Positions 27,492 to 36,568 of a DNA stretch of 64,000 nt are shown piece by piece. The stretch lies in the NCBI RefSeq assembly GCF_003207825.1, contig NZ_NKTY01000011.1:1-64000 (forward strand), written 5' to 3'. The stretch is from Komagataeibacter saccharivorans (lineage in GTDB: Bacteria > Pseudomonadota > Alphaproteobacteria > Acetobacterales > Acetobacteraceae). The position numbers were made by a program, and so were the translations under genes. The notes under the pieces were generated by a model. It had not been told where the DNA came from. It was given only the letters and a program-made list of their open reading frames with translations, and searched no databases. Numbering within the stretch: position 1 is the stretch's first letter; each line of letters begins with the position of its first letter.

Positions 27492-28054
27492 TCAGGATAT
27501 TTGCCGAGCCGAGAACATCGCGCAGGGCGGGCGATCCCCCGTCAGGCCGTATCGTTACGGATGAAGGCTATATTCCGATCGGTATGGGTGGTGGCGCACG
27601 CAGGGAGACCACCGGTTGATGTATATGGAGCGGGTTGGGGACCTGCACGTCGCTCTGCCCGCAGTCATGGACTGTTCCGATGGAAAAGCCTTTGAAATGA
27701 TATGGCTGGCATTCTACCCTGGTCTCTGACTGCCGCTTTCGGGGCGACCTGGGGTCGTATGCAGTTGAACGGTAGGTTATCCGTGCGGCGGAAGGGTTCT
27801 GCGTAAGGGAAACGGGACCGTAGCCCGATGGAAAACGCGTGCGGTGTCCCTGCCCTGTCGTGGCCTTGCCCGACTGGTTGGGGCAGCCACCATTGTCTGG
27901 TTAGCTCTGGTAAATGGGCCGGTCAGTCATGGCAGAGGCCGTTCTTTGTCCGGGCTGTTTCAATCCGTTTCCTTTATTCACACACCGTACGTTTCCGCGG
28001 CAGATGATGCATCGTGGTCCTCGGGGACCCGCCTGCCTATCGGAACCGTTTTTC

Positions 28055-28738
28055 ATGCAGACGCTTTTGCAGCCCGTGGTTCGTGTCAAGATGTCCAGCG
28101 ACGTGCATGAACGACTGGCGGAACTGCGAATTCCCTACCCGCCCGGACCAAAACGGCAGCGCCGTGCGGCCATGGTGCGTGAACGGGGCGTATTCTTCCT
28201 TCACATACCCAAGAATGCCGGAACATCCATAACCCGTGCATTGTACGGCATGGATGTCGGGCATGAAACGGTCCGGTATTTCCAGCATCGGATGCCTGAT
28301 CTGCTGCGTTTTCCCTCTTTCGCCATTCTGCGCGACCCGGTGCAGCGTTTCCTTTCGGCCTGTCGATACGCGCGGACGGGCGGTGGTGAAACGCGGCAGG
28401 TGGCCCGGGGCTTCCGGGCGCATTACATGGGGTTACGTGATCTGGACGACGCGCTTGATCTTGTTGCGCAGGCGCGGCGAACATACGAAATCGACCATAT
28501 TTTCCGTCCCCAGACATGGTACCTGACTGACCGGGATGGACACATTGCGGTCGATCGCCTGTTCATGCTGGATGATATGAAGGGCATTCAGGACTTTGTG
28601 GCGGGATATACGCCTGTCGCAATCAGGCAGATGAATGGAACGGTCAATAAAGGCGAACTGCCCCGGCCCGACCAGATCGAGCGGATCAGGCAGATTTACC
28701 GGGCTGACTATGATCTCATCGCCCGTATCCGGCACTGA
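28055..28738 (+). CDS. Sulfotransferase-family protein
   Basis: 227 aa. FFLHIPKNAGTSITRALYG is the PAPS 5'-phosphosulfate loop and FAILRDPVQRFLSACRYAR the 3'-phosphate site with the conserved RDPxxRxxS. The C-terminal part has WYLTDRDGHIAVDRLFMLDDM, seen in Sulfotransfer_2-type proteins acting on glycans. Start uncertain: ATG 28055 gives a compact protein, ATG 28091 is possible, and the frame is open to 27914. A lone gene: no sulfate activation or polysaccharide genes adjoin it, so the acceptor is unknown. Confidence 0.75.
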   Translation: MQTLLQPVVRVKMSSDVHERLAELRIPYPPGPKRQRRAAMVRERGVFFLHIPKNAGTSITRALYGMDVGHETVRYFQHRMPDLLRFPSFAILRDPVQRFLSACRYARTGGGETRQVARGFRAHYMGLRDLDDALDLVAQARRTYEIDHIFRPQTWYLTDRDGHIAVDRLFMLDDMKGIQDFVAGYTPVAIRQMNGTVNKGELPRPDQIERIRQIYRADYDLIARIRH

Positions 28739-28829
28739 ACAGACCTCACTTCCGAAAAAAAACCAGTGGCTCCGGTCCTGATGTGATGGTCACGTTACTT
28801 GGCGTAGGGGAATTCTGTCCTATTCCCGG

Positions 28830-28970
28830 ATGATTGTTGCATGGCTTGTGTTCTTCCTGTCGGGCATGGATATCGTTCCGGCCCATGCGAAGGACGTGTT
28901 TACGCACGGGCACGGCAGGCGGATGGAGGGCAAGGTTAGCGGATTTTGGAAAAAATACCGATGGCTGTAG
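28830..28970 (+). CDS. Possible small secreted peptide
   Basis: 46 codons: a hydrophobic start MIVAWLVFFLSG then VPAHA, which looks like a signal-peptide cleavage site, followed by a short basic tail (GFWKKYRWL). No good ribosome-binding site. Lies in the 372-bp gap after the sulfotransferase; nothing else is seen there. Doubtful. Confidence 0.25.
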   Translation: MIVAWLVFFLSGMDIVPAHAKDVFTHGHGRRMEGKVSGFWKKYRWL

Positions 28971-29110
28971 TGGCAGATCGGCACCCGGTAACGGGCAATG
29001 TCTTTTTCAGGTATCCCTGTCTTCATATAATTATCACACTCGTTGGGGATGGTTTTTGGTAAGGCATTTACGCCTGTGCTTCTGCGGGCTTTTTCAGAGG
29101 TTTCCGGATC

Positions 29111-29272
29111 ATGAACATAAAATCCGATTCCACCCCCAAACCCCGTAAAGAGCCGCATGAAGAATGGCGCGAAGCCCTGATTCATGCCTGGAAAAACAGA
29201 CGCGGCTACGTGCGGACGCACGAAGGCGTATCTGCCATGCCGGAAGAAGGATTTATTTACGACGAACCCTGA
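29111..29272 (+). CDS. Small hypothetical protein, 53 aa
   Basis: Charged cytosolic peptide without signal sequence: KPRKEPHEEWREALIHAWK followed by RRGYVRTHEGVSAMPEEGF. The balanced composition and AGAGG at 29096-29100 (10 nt before ATG) support coding. I do not recognise the family. Stands alone ahead of the His-rich protein gene. Confidence 0.45.
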   Translation: MNIKSDSTPKPRKEPHEEWREALIHAWKNRRGYVRTHEGVSAMPEEGFIYDEP

Positions 29273-29436
29273 CCTGCACAGTAATCGGATACCTGACCTG
29301 TGTTTTTGTCGGGTGTGTCATGATGCATTCCGTTACAATTGGTTGGTCCCTGAACACTTTATTTATTCTGTTCGATATTTTAGACTAAACCTGACTGATT
29401 TGAGATGAATCAGCTTATTAAGAGGATATTAATTAC

Positions 29437-29718
29437 ATGAAAAAAGCACTCCTTTTCGCTGCCGCTCTTGGTCTGTCCCTGCCGGTTGTGGCGCATGCGG
29501 ATGACAACACGGAATCCCGTCACCACGGCCATCATGGTGAACACGGCGGCCACCACGGCAACCGTAGCGAAGGCGACAACCAGAACAGCGATAACGGCGA
29601 TCGTTCGCAGGGCAACGAGCGTGGTGATCGCGGCGACCGCGGCGAGCGTGGCGGTGAGCACGGTGAGCACGGTGAGCACGGTGAGCATGGCGAACACCGC
29701 AATCAGGACCAGCAGTAA
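29437..29718 (+). CDS. Small secreted His/Gly/Glu-rich repeat protein
   Basis: 93 aa. Signal peptide MKKALLFAAALGLSLPVVAHA, then a mature part made almost only of His, Gly, Glu, Asp, Arg and Asn: HHGHHGEHGGHHGN, GDRGDRGERG and five GEH units. No folded domain is evident. The histidine clusters could bind divalent metals (inference). A purine-rich AAGAGGA precedes the ATG, and a strong terminator follows 26 bp after the stop, so it is a self-contained transcription unit. Confidence 0.75.
   Translation: MKKALLFAAALGLSLPVVAHADDNTESRHHGHHGEHGGHHGNRSEGDNQNSDNGDRSQGNERGDRGDRGERGGEHGEHGEHGEHGEHRNQDQQ
29653..29697 (+). repeat. Five 9-bp tandem units inside a coding region
   Basis: GGTGAGCAC repeated five times (the last two copies with single-base or few-base changes), each encoding Gly-Glu-His. 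In-frame copy-number change would lengthen or shorten the His-rich tail without breaking the gene. Confidence 0.85.
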
Positions 29719-29743
29719 TCTGCGGTTGTAAAACCAGAATAAA

Positions 29744-29773
29744 GGGGCACCCGTTCAGGGTGCCCCTTTTTTT
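29744..29773 (+). terminator. Rho-independent terminator of the His-rich protein gene
   Basis: GGGGCACCC (29744-29752) pairs with GGGTGCCCC (29758-29766) around GTTCA and is followed by seven T. Confidence 0.92.
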
Positions 29774-30107
29774 GTGCGCGCTGGCAATGCGATCTGGTTA
29801 TCGCGGTCAGTTCTTTCTTCTGTTTTCAGATGTTCATCTGTGACTGCGCTCGAGATGAAATATACATGAAGTCATTTCAGGACTGTTCCCTCCCCTGCCC
29901 CTTCTGACTGCCGGATACGCTTCAGCCGGATGGCAAAGGCCAGTCTGACAAGGCACGGGTGATTACAGGGCCGAAAGGACTATGGACTGCGAACCGTCGA
30001 CAGGCCGAGTATAAAGAATACGGTCTGCTACAAGTGATGGAATATATCGGATTTTATTAAATAAGTTATTTTAAATGGAAACGGTAAAAATAATAACATT
30101 TTTATTT
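29774..30107. other. Intergenic region, nothing recognised
   Basis: About 330 bp with an AT-rich right part (30040-30120). No gene, repeat or RNA structure that I can support. Confidence 0.5.
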
Positions 30108-30507
30108 TTATAATACTATTATCTTATTCCGCAATTCCAGACTCGTCAGGGTGATGATGTCATCTGATGCGTAATCGGCACGGACATGCACTCGGATACG
30201 GCATAGCCCTCGTTCTGCCCGGTATCCGTAACGCAGGCGATCGGCTTTTTCATAGAGCAGGCATGTTGATTGGGGCGGTTGCCGCCAAAGTGTAACGGAG
30301 GCCCGTGATGGTGGGTTCAGGCTGGTCGGAAACCGGCTGCCGAGTGCAATGGCATAAGCCCGCCTGACTGTGTGCGTGACAGTTCGATCGGAGATGCAGG
30401 TCAGCATTATTTTCGGTCATGAGAGCAGCATTGAAGCGGTCGGGATTGACCAGCGACATGGACTGCCACCAGTGTTTTTCCAGTCTTTGCGTAATTGTGG
30501 GCATCAT
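30108..30507 (-). pseudogene. Possible frame-split hypothetical gene
   Basis: An ATG at 30507 follows AAAAGGGG and opens MMPTITQRLEKHWWQSMSL, which reads like protein for about 35 codons and then loses character. A second minus frame, overlapping from 30407, continues to 30108 with YRAERGLCRIRVHVRADYA. The two could be one gene broken by a frameshift around 30380-30410. Family unknown; coding nature is uncertain. Confidence 0.2.
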
Positions 30508-30608
30508 CCCCTTTTCGTGCCGCGGTGATAACGCTAAAGCGGCCACGCACGGCCTGTCGGAAGATGGTCATGTGCTATCTTCTTCATGCCCGTCAGGTGT
30601 CTGTGATT

Positions 30609-31751
30609 ATGTTGCGTATCGTCCTGCTCTCCATGGGAGCATTCGTGTGGGGTGTGACCGAACTCCTGCCCATCGGCCTTCTGACGGATATTGCACAGGG
30701 GTTGCAGGTCTCCGCTGGCAGTGTGGGACAACTGGTCACGGGGTATGCATGGATGGTGGCGCTGGGTGCCATACCGCTTACGCTGCTGACCTCCGGCGTG
30801 GACCGGCGCGTCATCATGGTCGGTCTGCTGGGCCTTGCCGGGGTGGTGGACATCGCCTGCGCGTTCATCACCAATTATGCGCTCATGGCCGTGCTGCGGG
30901 TGATACTGGCGCTGGGGCATGGCATTTTCTGGTCGATCATTGCCGGTGTGGCGGTACGGCTGGGGCCGGGCCTGCCGGTCGCGCGGGTTACGGCATGGGC
31001 ATTCAGCGGTGTTGCGGTCGCCATTGCCGGTGGCATTCCCCTGGCTTCCGCCATCGGGCAATGGCTGGGATGGCGTGCGGCCTTTGGCGTTTTCGGGGTA
31101 ATGGCCTTTATGGTCATGGCGGGCATGATGGTGCTGCTGCCGCCGCTTCCTGCGCAGCGCAGGCATCTTGATGTCATGCAGTTGCTGCGTCAGCCACGGC
31201 TGCGCTATATCGCCGTGCTGACGGCACTGGTGGAGATGGCCCAGTTCACGGCCTATACCTACATCGTCCCCCTGTTGCAGGCCATTCCGCACAGTCCGGA
31301 AACCCTGCTGCCGCTGCTGCTTCTGGTATGCGGGGTTGCCGGGGTTGCGGGCAACTGGCTGGGCGGTAACCTGCCCTATTCCGCCGGGCGGACCATCGGG
31401 TTTGCCGTGGTGGGGCTGTTGGCCAGCCATGCGTTTCTCATGCTTTCGGGCTGGTTTCCGGCTGCGGTATGGGCCGATATGGCGGTGTGGGGGATTGTTA
31501 CGGGCGTGTTGAACCTCAGCCCGCAGAGCTACGCCATCGAACTGGCCCCGGACGAGCGGGAAGCCGCGTGTTCCTTTTGCGTATGCGGCTTCAATATGGG
31601 CATTGGCGCGGGCGCGCTGTGTGGGGGTGTAGCGTTATCCACCACCGGGGCCTATGCCGTGGTGGGGGGCAGCACGGTCCTCGCGCTGCTGGCGTTGCCT
31701 GTCCTGCGGATGGGCAGGCGCTTTGCCATTCCCCGCCAGATGGGCCATTGA
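30609..31751 (+). CDS. MFS transporter, DHA1 family (AraJ/SotB-like exporter)
   Basis: 380 aa, about 12 membrane segments. The first helix has FVWGVTELLPIGLLTDIAQGL and the loop after helix 2 GVDRRVIMVG, as in sugar/drug exporters of the SotB/AraJ/PbuE type. LSPQSYAIELAPDEREAACS near the end is typical. The start is taken at ATG 30609, where the first helix begins; upstream in-frame ATGs (30570 and 30576) would add an untypical extension. Substrate unknown. Confidence 0.85.
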   Translation: MLRIVLLSMGAFVWGVTELLPIGLLTDIAQGLQVSAGSVGQLVTGYAWMVALGAIPLTLLTSGVDRRVIMVGLLGLAGVVDIACAFITNYALMAVLRVILALGHGIFWSIIAGVAVRLGPGLPVARVTAWAFSGVAVAIAGGIPLASAIGQWLGWRAAFGVFGVMAFMVMAGMMVLLPPLPAQRRHLDVMQLLRQPRLRYIAVLTALVEMAQFTAYTYIVPLLQAIPHSPETLLPLLLLVCGVAGVAGNWLGGNLPYSAGRTIGFAVVGLLASHAFLMLSGWFPAAVWADMAVWGIVTGVLNLSPQSYAIELAPDEREAACSFCVCGFNMGIGAGALCGGVALSTTGAYAVVGGSTVLALLALPVLRMGRRFAIPRQMGH

Positions 31752-31818
31752 AAGGCCCGTCTTCCGCCAGTAGCGGGAAAACAGGGGCGGCTCAGGCCCC
31801 GCAATCAGGAAAGGCGCC

Positions 31819-32163
31819 ATGGCTGACCGCATCGTTTACAAGATCCTGACCTCCGCCGAACATGAGATTTTCGAGCGTACGGGAAGTTTTTCCGGCTCCC
31901 CGGCCGATCTGGCGGACGGGTTCATCCATTTTTCCACCGAGGCACAGGTTCCCGGTACGCTGGACCGGCATTTCAGCGGGCAGAGCGACCTGATGCTGCT
32001 GGCCGTTGACTGCGGCCTGCTTGATCCCGCCGCCATGCGGTGGGAACCGGCACGGGGCGGCCAGCTTTTCCCGCATCTGTATGCCGTGCTGCCGTGGGGC
32101 GCGGTCGTGGCCGTCTGTCCCGTTACGCGCGATGCAAACGGGCAGGTGCAACTGCCGGTGTGA
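31819..32163 (+). CDS. DUF952 family protein
   Basis: 114 aa, cytosolic. Opens with IVYKILTSAEHEIFERTG and has the family's DGFIHFSTEAQVPGTLDRHF and WEPARGGQLFPHLYAVL. The family is related to glutathione S-transferase-adjacent small proteins of unknown function. 67 bp after the MFS gene and possibly cotranscribed. Confidence 0.85.
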   Translation: MADRIVYKILTSAEHEIFERTGSFSGSPADLADGFIHFSTEAQVPGTLDRHFSGQSDLMLLAVDCGLLDPAAMRWEPARGGQLFPHLYAVLPWGAVVAVCPVTRDANGQVQLPV

Positions 32164-32299
32164 AGGGCCGGCGGCGATCACGGCTGCATGAGCGTGCTGT
32201 CCCTCCCCTCGACAGAAGGGGCGGCCTTCTGTTCACAATAGGGAAATCGTATGCCCCGGCGCACGCCCGGCGTGGCATGTCAGGAACGGAGAGTCAGTC

Positions 32300-33355
32300 A
32301 TGTTTTCATGCGTAGGTTACGCGGCCACCGCTGCCGATGCGTCCCTTGGTCCCTTCGCGCTGGACCGCCGCGATCCCGGCCCCGAGGATGTGCAGATTGA
32401 CATCATGTATTGCGGTGTCTGCCATTCCGATCTGCATCAGGCCCGCAATGAATGGCACAACACCATTTTTCCCTGCGTACCGGGGCATGAAATCGTCGGG
32501 CGCGTGACACGCGTGGGCCCGTCCGTCACCCGCTTCCGCGCGGGCGAACTGGTGGGGGTTGGCTGCATGGTCGATTCCTGTCGGGAATGCAGCAGTTGCC
32601 GTGCGGGGTTCGAGCAGTATTGCGAGGTAGGATTTGTCGGCACCTATAACGGGGAGGACCGGCAGGGGCGCGGCATCACCTTTGGCGGATATTCCCGCGC
32701 GATTGTGGTCGATCAGGCTTTCGTGCTGAAGGTGCCCGAAAAACTGGACCCTGCTGCTGTCGCCCCCCTGCTGTGCGCGGGAATCACCACCTATTCCCCC
32801 CTGCGCCACTGGAAGGTCGGGCCGGGCCAGCGTGTGGGGATCGTGGGGCTGGGTGGACTTGGCCATATGGGCGTGAAATTCGCCCGTGCCTTTGGCGCGG
32901 AGGTGGTGCTGTTCACCACATCCGCCAGCAAGGTCGCTGATGGGCTGCGTCTTGGCGCGCATGAAGTCGTGCTGTCCAAAGATCCGGAAGCCATGGCGAA
33001 GGAACGCGGTCGCTTTGACTTCATTCTCGATGCTGTCGCTGCCGATCATGATATCAATGCCTATCTGGACCTGCTGCGCCGCGACGGTACGCTGGTGCAG
33101 GTGGGCGCGCCGGAAAACCCCCTGCCCGTTTCGGTTTTCAGCCTGCTGATGAAGCGTCGCAATTTCAGCGGCTCGCTGATCGGCGGCATCCCCGAAACGC
33201 AGGAGATGCTGGATTTCTGTGGCGAGCATGGCATCACCGCCGATATCGAGATGATCCGCATGGATGAAATCGAGACCGCCTACGCCCGTATGCTGCGTTC
33301 GGACGTGAAATACCGCTTCGTCATCGACATGGCGACGATGCCCGAAACGGCCTGA
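32300..33355 (+). CDS. Zinc-dependent NADP alcohol dehydrogenase (YahK/cinnamyl-alcohol type)
   Basis: 351 aa medium-chain dehydrogenase. Catalytic-zinc residues are in MYCGVCHSDLH and PCVPGHEIVG; the four structural-zinc Cys in CRECSSCRAGFEQYC; the Rossmann motif is VGLGGLGHMGVKFA. RQGRGITFGGYS is characteristic of the YahK/AdhC aldehyde reductase group, which detoxifies or reduces aldehydes with NADPH. Single gene with a stem-loop right after it. Confidence 0.93.
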   Translation: MFSCVGYAATAADASLGPFALDRRDPGPEDVQIDIMYCGVCHSDLHQARNEWHNTIFPCVPGHEIVGRVTRVGPSVTRFRAGELVGVGCMVDSCRECSSCRAGFEQYCEVGFVGTYNGEDRQGRGITFGGYSRAIVVDQAFVLKVPEKLDPAAVAPLLCAGITTYSPLRHWKVGPGQRVGIVGLGGLGHMGVKFARAFGAEVVLFTTSASKVADGLRLGAHEVVLSKDPEAMAKERGRFDFILDAVAADHDINAYLDLLRRDGTLVQVGAPENPLPVSVFSLLMKRRNFSGSLIGGIPETQEMLDFCGEHGITADIEMIRMDEIETAYARMLRSDVKYRFVIDMATMPETA

Positions 33356-33361
33356 TCCCAA

Positions 33362-33384
33362 CCCCGCCGGTTGACGCGGCGGGG
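33362..33384 (+). terminator. Stem-loop after alcohol dehydrogenase gene
   Basis: CCCCGCCG (33362-33369) pairs with CGGCGGGG (33377-33384) around seven bases, just after the stop. No T-run. Confidence 0.5.
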
Positions 33385-33457
33385 GATGATGTTACGCTGA
33401 TACAACTACTTGCCAGAAAAACCTGTTGCCAGGTCCGGCGCTGTCAAAGGTTGGTTC

Positions 33458-34693
33458 ATGCATATCCGCGGATGTATCGGCATTATCGTCCTGATATGCA
33501 TCGGCATCGCATTTTCCACCGACCGCAGGCATATCCGCCCCCGCATTGTCATGGCATGCCTGCTGCTGCAGGTCGCCATAGGCTTTGTCGTGCTGCGTGT
33601 CCCCATGGGGCAGGCAGCGCTGCGGATCATATCGACCATGGTGACGCGCCTCCTGTCCTACGGCGATCAGGGGGCGCGTTTTCTGTTTGGCCCCCTTGTG
33701 GGGCCGCGTATGCGCGACCTGTTTCCCGATGGGGGCTATGTCTTCGCGTTTCAGGTACTGCCATCACTTGTCTATGTCAGTGCGCTGATCGCAATCCTGT
33801 ACCATTGCGGGGTGATGCAGGCGTTCGCGCGCATCTTCGGGCGCGCGCTGCAACGGCTGCTGGGCACGTCACCCGTGGAATCCTTTGGGGCGGTCATCAC
33901 CATTTTCGTGGGCCAGAGCGAACTGCCGGTGGCCCTTGGTCCCTACCTTGCCGCAATGGACAGGACGGAACTGTTCAGCGTGCTGTGCAGTGGCGCTGCC
34001 TCGGTATCGGGGGCGACACTCGTGGGGTATGTGGGGCTGGGTATTCCGGCGGATTATCTTGTGGCTGCATCCTTCATGGCGATACCGGGCGGCCTGATGT
34101 TCGGCAGGATACTCGCGCCCCGTGGGCCGGAAAACCGGACAGGTTCGATTGACGCGGCGCGCGGCGCCTATCACCGCGCGTTTTTCGAGGCGGTGATGGA
34201 AGGCGCCCTCAAGGGTGCCCGGACCGCCCTTGCGGTCGCGGCCATGCTGGTTGCCTGCATCGGCCTGATCGCGCTGGTCAACGGTGTATTGCAGGCGGCG
34301 GGTGGCGTGGTCGGGATCCCCGCCTTGTCACTGGAATACCTTATGGGTTTCGTGTTCGGGCCGCTTGCGTGGCTGCTGGGCGTAAGCGGGCGTGAATGCG
34401 GCGCGGTGGGTTCGGTGCTGGGGCTGAAGGTGGTGGTGAACGAATTCGTCGCCTACGCCCGGCTCGGCCCCGCCATTCAGGCGGGCCATCTGTCCCATCA
34501 GGCGGCGGCCATTGCATCCTTCGCGCTGTGTGGTTTTGCCAATCTCAGTTCGGTCGGGTTACTGGTCGCGGCGTTTGGCAGCCAGTGCCCTGACCGGCGC
34601 GAAGAAGTGGCGCGCAGCAGCGCACGCGCCGTGCTGGGTGGCATGCTGTCGAACCTGACGAGTGCCGCCATAGCCGGTATCATCATTCAGTAA
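33458..34693 (+). CDS. nupC: Concentrative nucleoside transporter (NupC/CNT family)
   Basis: 411 aa inner-membrane nucleoside:proton symporter. ALIAILYHCGVMQ, then FGAVITIFVGQSELPVALGPYL and VGYVGLGIPADYLVAASFM (read in parts) are CNT signatures, as is the ending GFANLSSVGLLVAAFGSQCP. AAAGG at 33446-33450 supports ATG 33458. The stop TAA and the next gene's ATG share a base (TAATG), so it is coupled to the nucleoside hydrolase: import then cleavage. Confidence 0.92.
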   Translation: MHIRGCIGIIVLICIGIAFSTDRRHIRPRIVMACLLLQVAIGFVVLRVPMGQAALRIISTMVTRLLSYGDQGARFLFGPLVGPRMRDLFPDGGYVFAFQVLPSLVYVSALIAILYHCGVMQAFARIFGRALQRLLGTSPVESFGAVITIFVGQSELPVALGPYLAAMDRTELFSVLCSGAASVSGATLVGYVGLGIPADYLVAASFMAIPGGLMFGRILAPRGPENRTGSIDAARGAYHRAFFEAVMEGALKGARTALAVAAMLVACIGLIALVNGVLQAAGGVVGIPALSLEYLMGFVFGPLAWLLGVSGRECGAVGSVLGLKVVVNEFVAYARLGPAIQAGHLSHQAAAIASFALCGFANLSSVGLLVAAFGSQCPDRREEVARSSARAVLGGMLSNLTSAAIAGIIIQ

Positions 34694-35664
34694 TGCTTAA
34701 TTTCTACCGGAACAGGACGATGGCCGACAGGCGCAGGATCATAATCGATACGGACCCGGGGCAGGATGATGCCATCGCCATCATGCTCGCCCTTGCTTCA
34801 CCCGAACTGGATATTCTGGGGCTGGTCAGCGTGGCGGGCAACGTGCCGGTACGGCAGACGGCGGCCAATGCGTGCAAAATACTGGAACTGGCCGGGCGGC
34901 GGGACATTCCCGTTCATGCCGGTTGCGCGCGTCCCGTCCGGCGCGATCCGGTAACGGCGGAACACGTGCATGGCCAGACCGGCATGGATGGCCCCGCCCT
35001 GCCCGAGCCGACCCTGCGCCCCGCAGCGCAGCACGGCGTGGATTTCCTGATCGATACGATCCGCGCCCATCCTGACCACACTGTAACAGTCGTCACGCTG
35101 GGGCCGATGACCAATCTCGCCATGGCCGTCATCAAGGCCCCCGATATCGCAACGCGGGTGGAACGGGTGGTGTCGATGGGCGGCGCCTATGCGGAATGCG
35201 GCAATATTACCCCCAGCGCCGAATTCAACATGTTCGCGGACCCTGATGCTGCCGATATCGTCCTGCGCAGCCGGATGCCGCTTACGCTTGTGCCGCTGGA
35301 TGTCACGCACCGCTTTCTGGTCACGGCACCGCGTCTGGATCAGTTGCGCGCGTTGCGGGGTCGATGCGCCGGGGCGGCGGCGGAAATGCTGGGTTTTTCC
35401 GGGCGCTTCGATCTGGCGAAATATGGCTGGGACGGCGCGCCCCTGCATGACCCCTGCACGATCGGCTGGTTACTGGCCCCGGACCTGTTCACCGGGCGGG
35501 AGGTCAATGTCGCGGTCGAGGTCGCCAGTCCGCTCATGCAGGGGGCAACGGCAGTGGACTGGTGGCATGTAACGGACAGGCCACGCAATGCGCTGTTCCT
35601 GCGTGATGTGGACAGCGATGGCCTGTGGTCGCTGCTGTTGGACCGTCTGTCGCGCCTGCCATAA
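34693..35664 (+). CDS. Inosine/uridine-preferring nucleoside hydrolase
   Basis: 323 aa IunH-family N-ribohydrolase that splits nucleosides to base plus ribose. The calcium-binding DTDPGQDDA is present, as are TLGPMTNLAMAV, SMGGAY with a downstream AEFNMFADPDAA, and HDPCTIGWLLAP near the end. The ATG at 34693 is coupled to nupC; ATG 34720 could also serve. Probably supplies ribose or deoxyribose to the following enzymes (inference). Confidence 0.93.
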   Translation: MLNFYRNRTMADRRRIIIDTDPGQDDAIAIMLALASPELDILGLVSVAGNVPVRQTAANACKILELAGRRDIPVHAGCARPVRRDPVTAEHVHGQTGMDGPALPEPTLRPAAQHGVDFLIDTIRAHPDHTVTVVTLGPMTNLAMAVIKAPDIATRVERVVSMGGAYAECGNITPSAEFNMFADPDAADIVLRSRMPLTLVPLDVTHRFLVTAPRLDQLRALRGRCAGAAAEMLGFSGRFDLAKYGWDGAPLHDPCTIGWLLAPDLFTGREVNVAVEVASPLMQGATAVDWWHVTDRPRNALFLRDVDSDGLWSLLLDRLSRLP

Positions 35665-35780
35665 GCCATGGCCGGTGCGGGTCTATCCCGCGTGGGTGGC
35701 GTGGCTCAACGTCGGGGGATGTGTCATCTTGCGGAACCTGTCATCCGCCCTTTCCCATTTCACGCAGGAAAATGACTTTC

Positions 35781-36542
35781 ATGCCGTCTTCGTCCCCTTC
35801 CTCCCTTGTTGACCTGCTTGTAGCCATCCGTCGCGGCGACCAGCCGGCACCTGCGGGGGTTGATGAAAGCCTTGTCCCGGCGGACATGGCGCAGGCTTAC
35901 AGGGTGCAGGATGCGGTGGGGCGGCATATGGGGCCGATTGGCGGGTGGAAGGTTGGCGCTTCCGGCCCGGATGCGGAACCTGCCTGCGCGCCCATTCATA
36001 CCGGTACGATCTTCACTGATGGCGCGACCGTGCCGCATGCGCTGTGCCGGTATCTGGGGGTGGAAGCCGAAATTGGCTACCGTTTCGCCCGTGCCCTTCC
36101 ACCCCGTGATGGCGAATGGACGCGCGATGAGATTCTGGACGCGATCGGCACCATTCATCCGGTTATCGAGATTCTGGATACCCGTTTTGAAAAACCGTCC
36201 TCCCAGCCTGCGCTGGTGCATGCCGCGGACCAGCAGAATCACGGGGCGCTGATTGTGGGGCCGGGCCGGGCCGACTGGCGCGCCATTGTCCCCCAGACCG
36301 AACGCGTGATCCTGCGCATTGATAACGATGTGCGCGTGGACCGGATTGGCGGTAACGCCGCAGGCGATCCGCTGCGCATGCTGGTATGGCTGGCCAATCA
36401 CGCATCGCGTCGCGGGATCGGTATTGGCAGGGATGTGATTGTCACAACGGGGTCAACCATGGGTACTCTCTTTGTCGCTCATGGCACGGATGTCGATGTC
36501 AGCTTTGCCGGCCTCGGCCATGTGCGCACCCATCTGGCCTGA
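35781..36542 (+). CDS. 2-keto-4-pentenoate hydratase/decarboxylase-like protein (MhpD/FAH family), copy B
   Basis: 253 aa paralogue of 10142-10903, collinear throughout: WKVG, IHTGTIFTDGATVP, GVEAEIGYRFARALPPR, DAIGTIHPVIEILDTRFE, DQQNHGALIVGPG and GGNAAGDPLRMLVWLANHAS. The Glu metal ligands are kept. AGGAAAA at 35766-35772 favours ATG 35781 over 35772. Here the pair follows a nucleoside transporter and hydrolase instead of an MHS carrier, with 116 bp between the hydrolase gene and this start. Confidence 0.85.
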   Translation: MPSSSPSSLVDLLVAIRRGDQPAPAGVDESLVPADMAQAYRVQDAVGRHMGPIGGWKVGASGPDAEPACAPIHTGTIFTDGATVPHALCRYLGVEAEIGYRFARALPPRDGEWTRDEILDAIGTIHPVIEILDTRFEKPSSQPALVHAADQQNHGALIVGPGRADWRAIVPQTERVILRIDNDVRVDRIGGNAAGDPLRMLVWLANHASRRGIGIGRDVIVTTGSTMGTLFVAHGTDVDVSFAGLGHVRTHLA

Positions 36543-36568
36543 ACGGCCCCTACTGGAAGGCATGACCC

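Noticed and set aside
28820-29221. 133-codon minus-strand frame
   Set aside because: No motif; overlaps the better-supported small plus-strand gene at 29111-29272.
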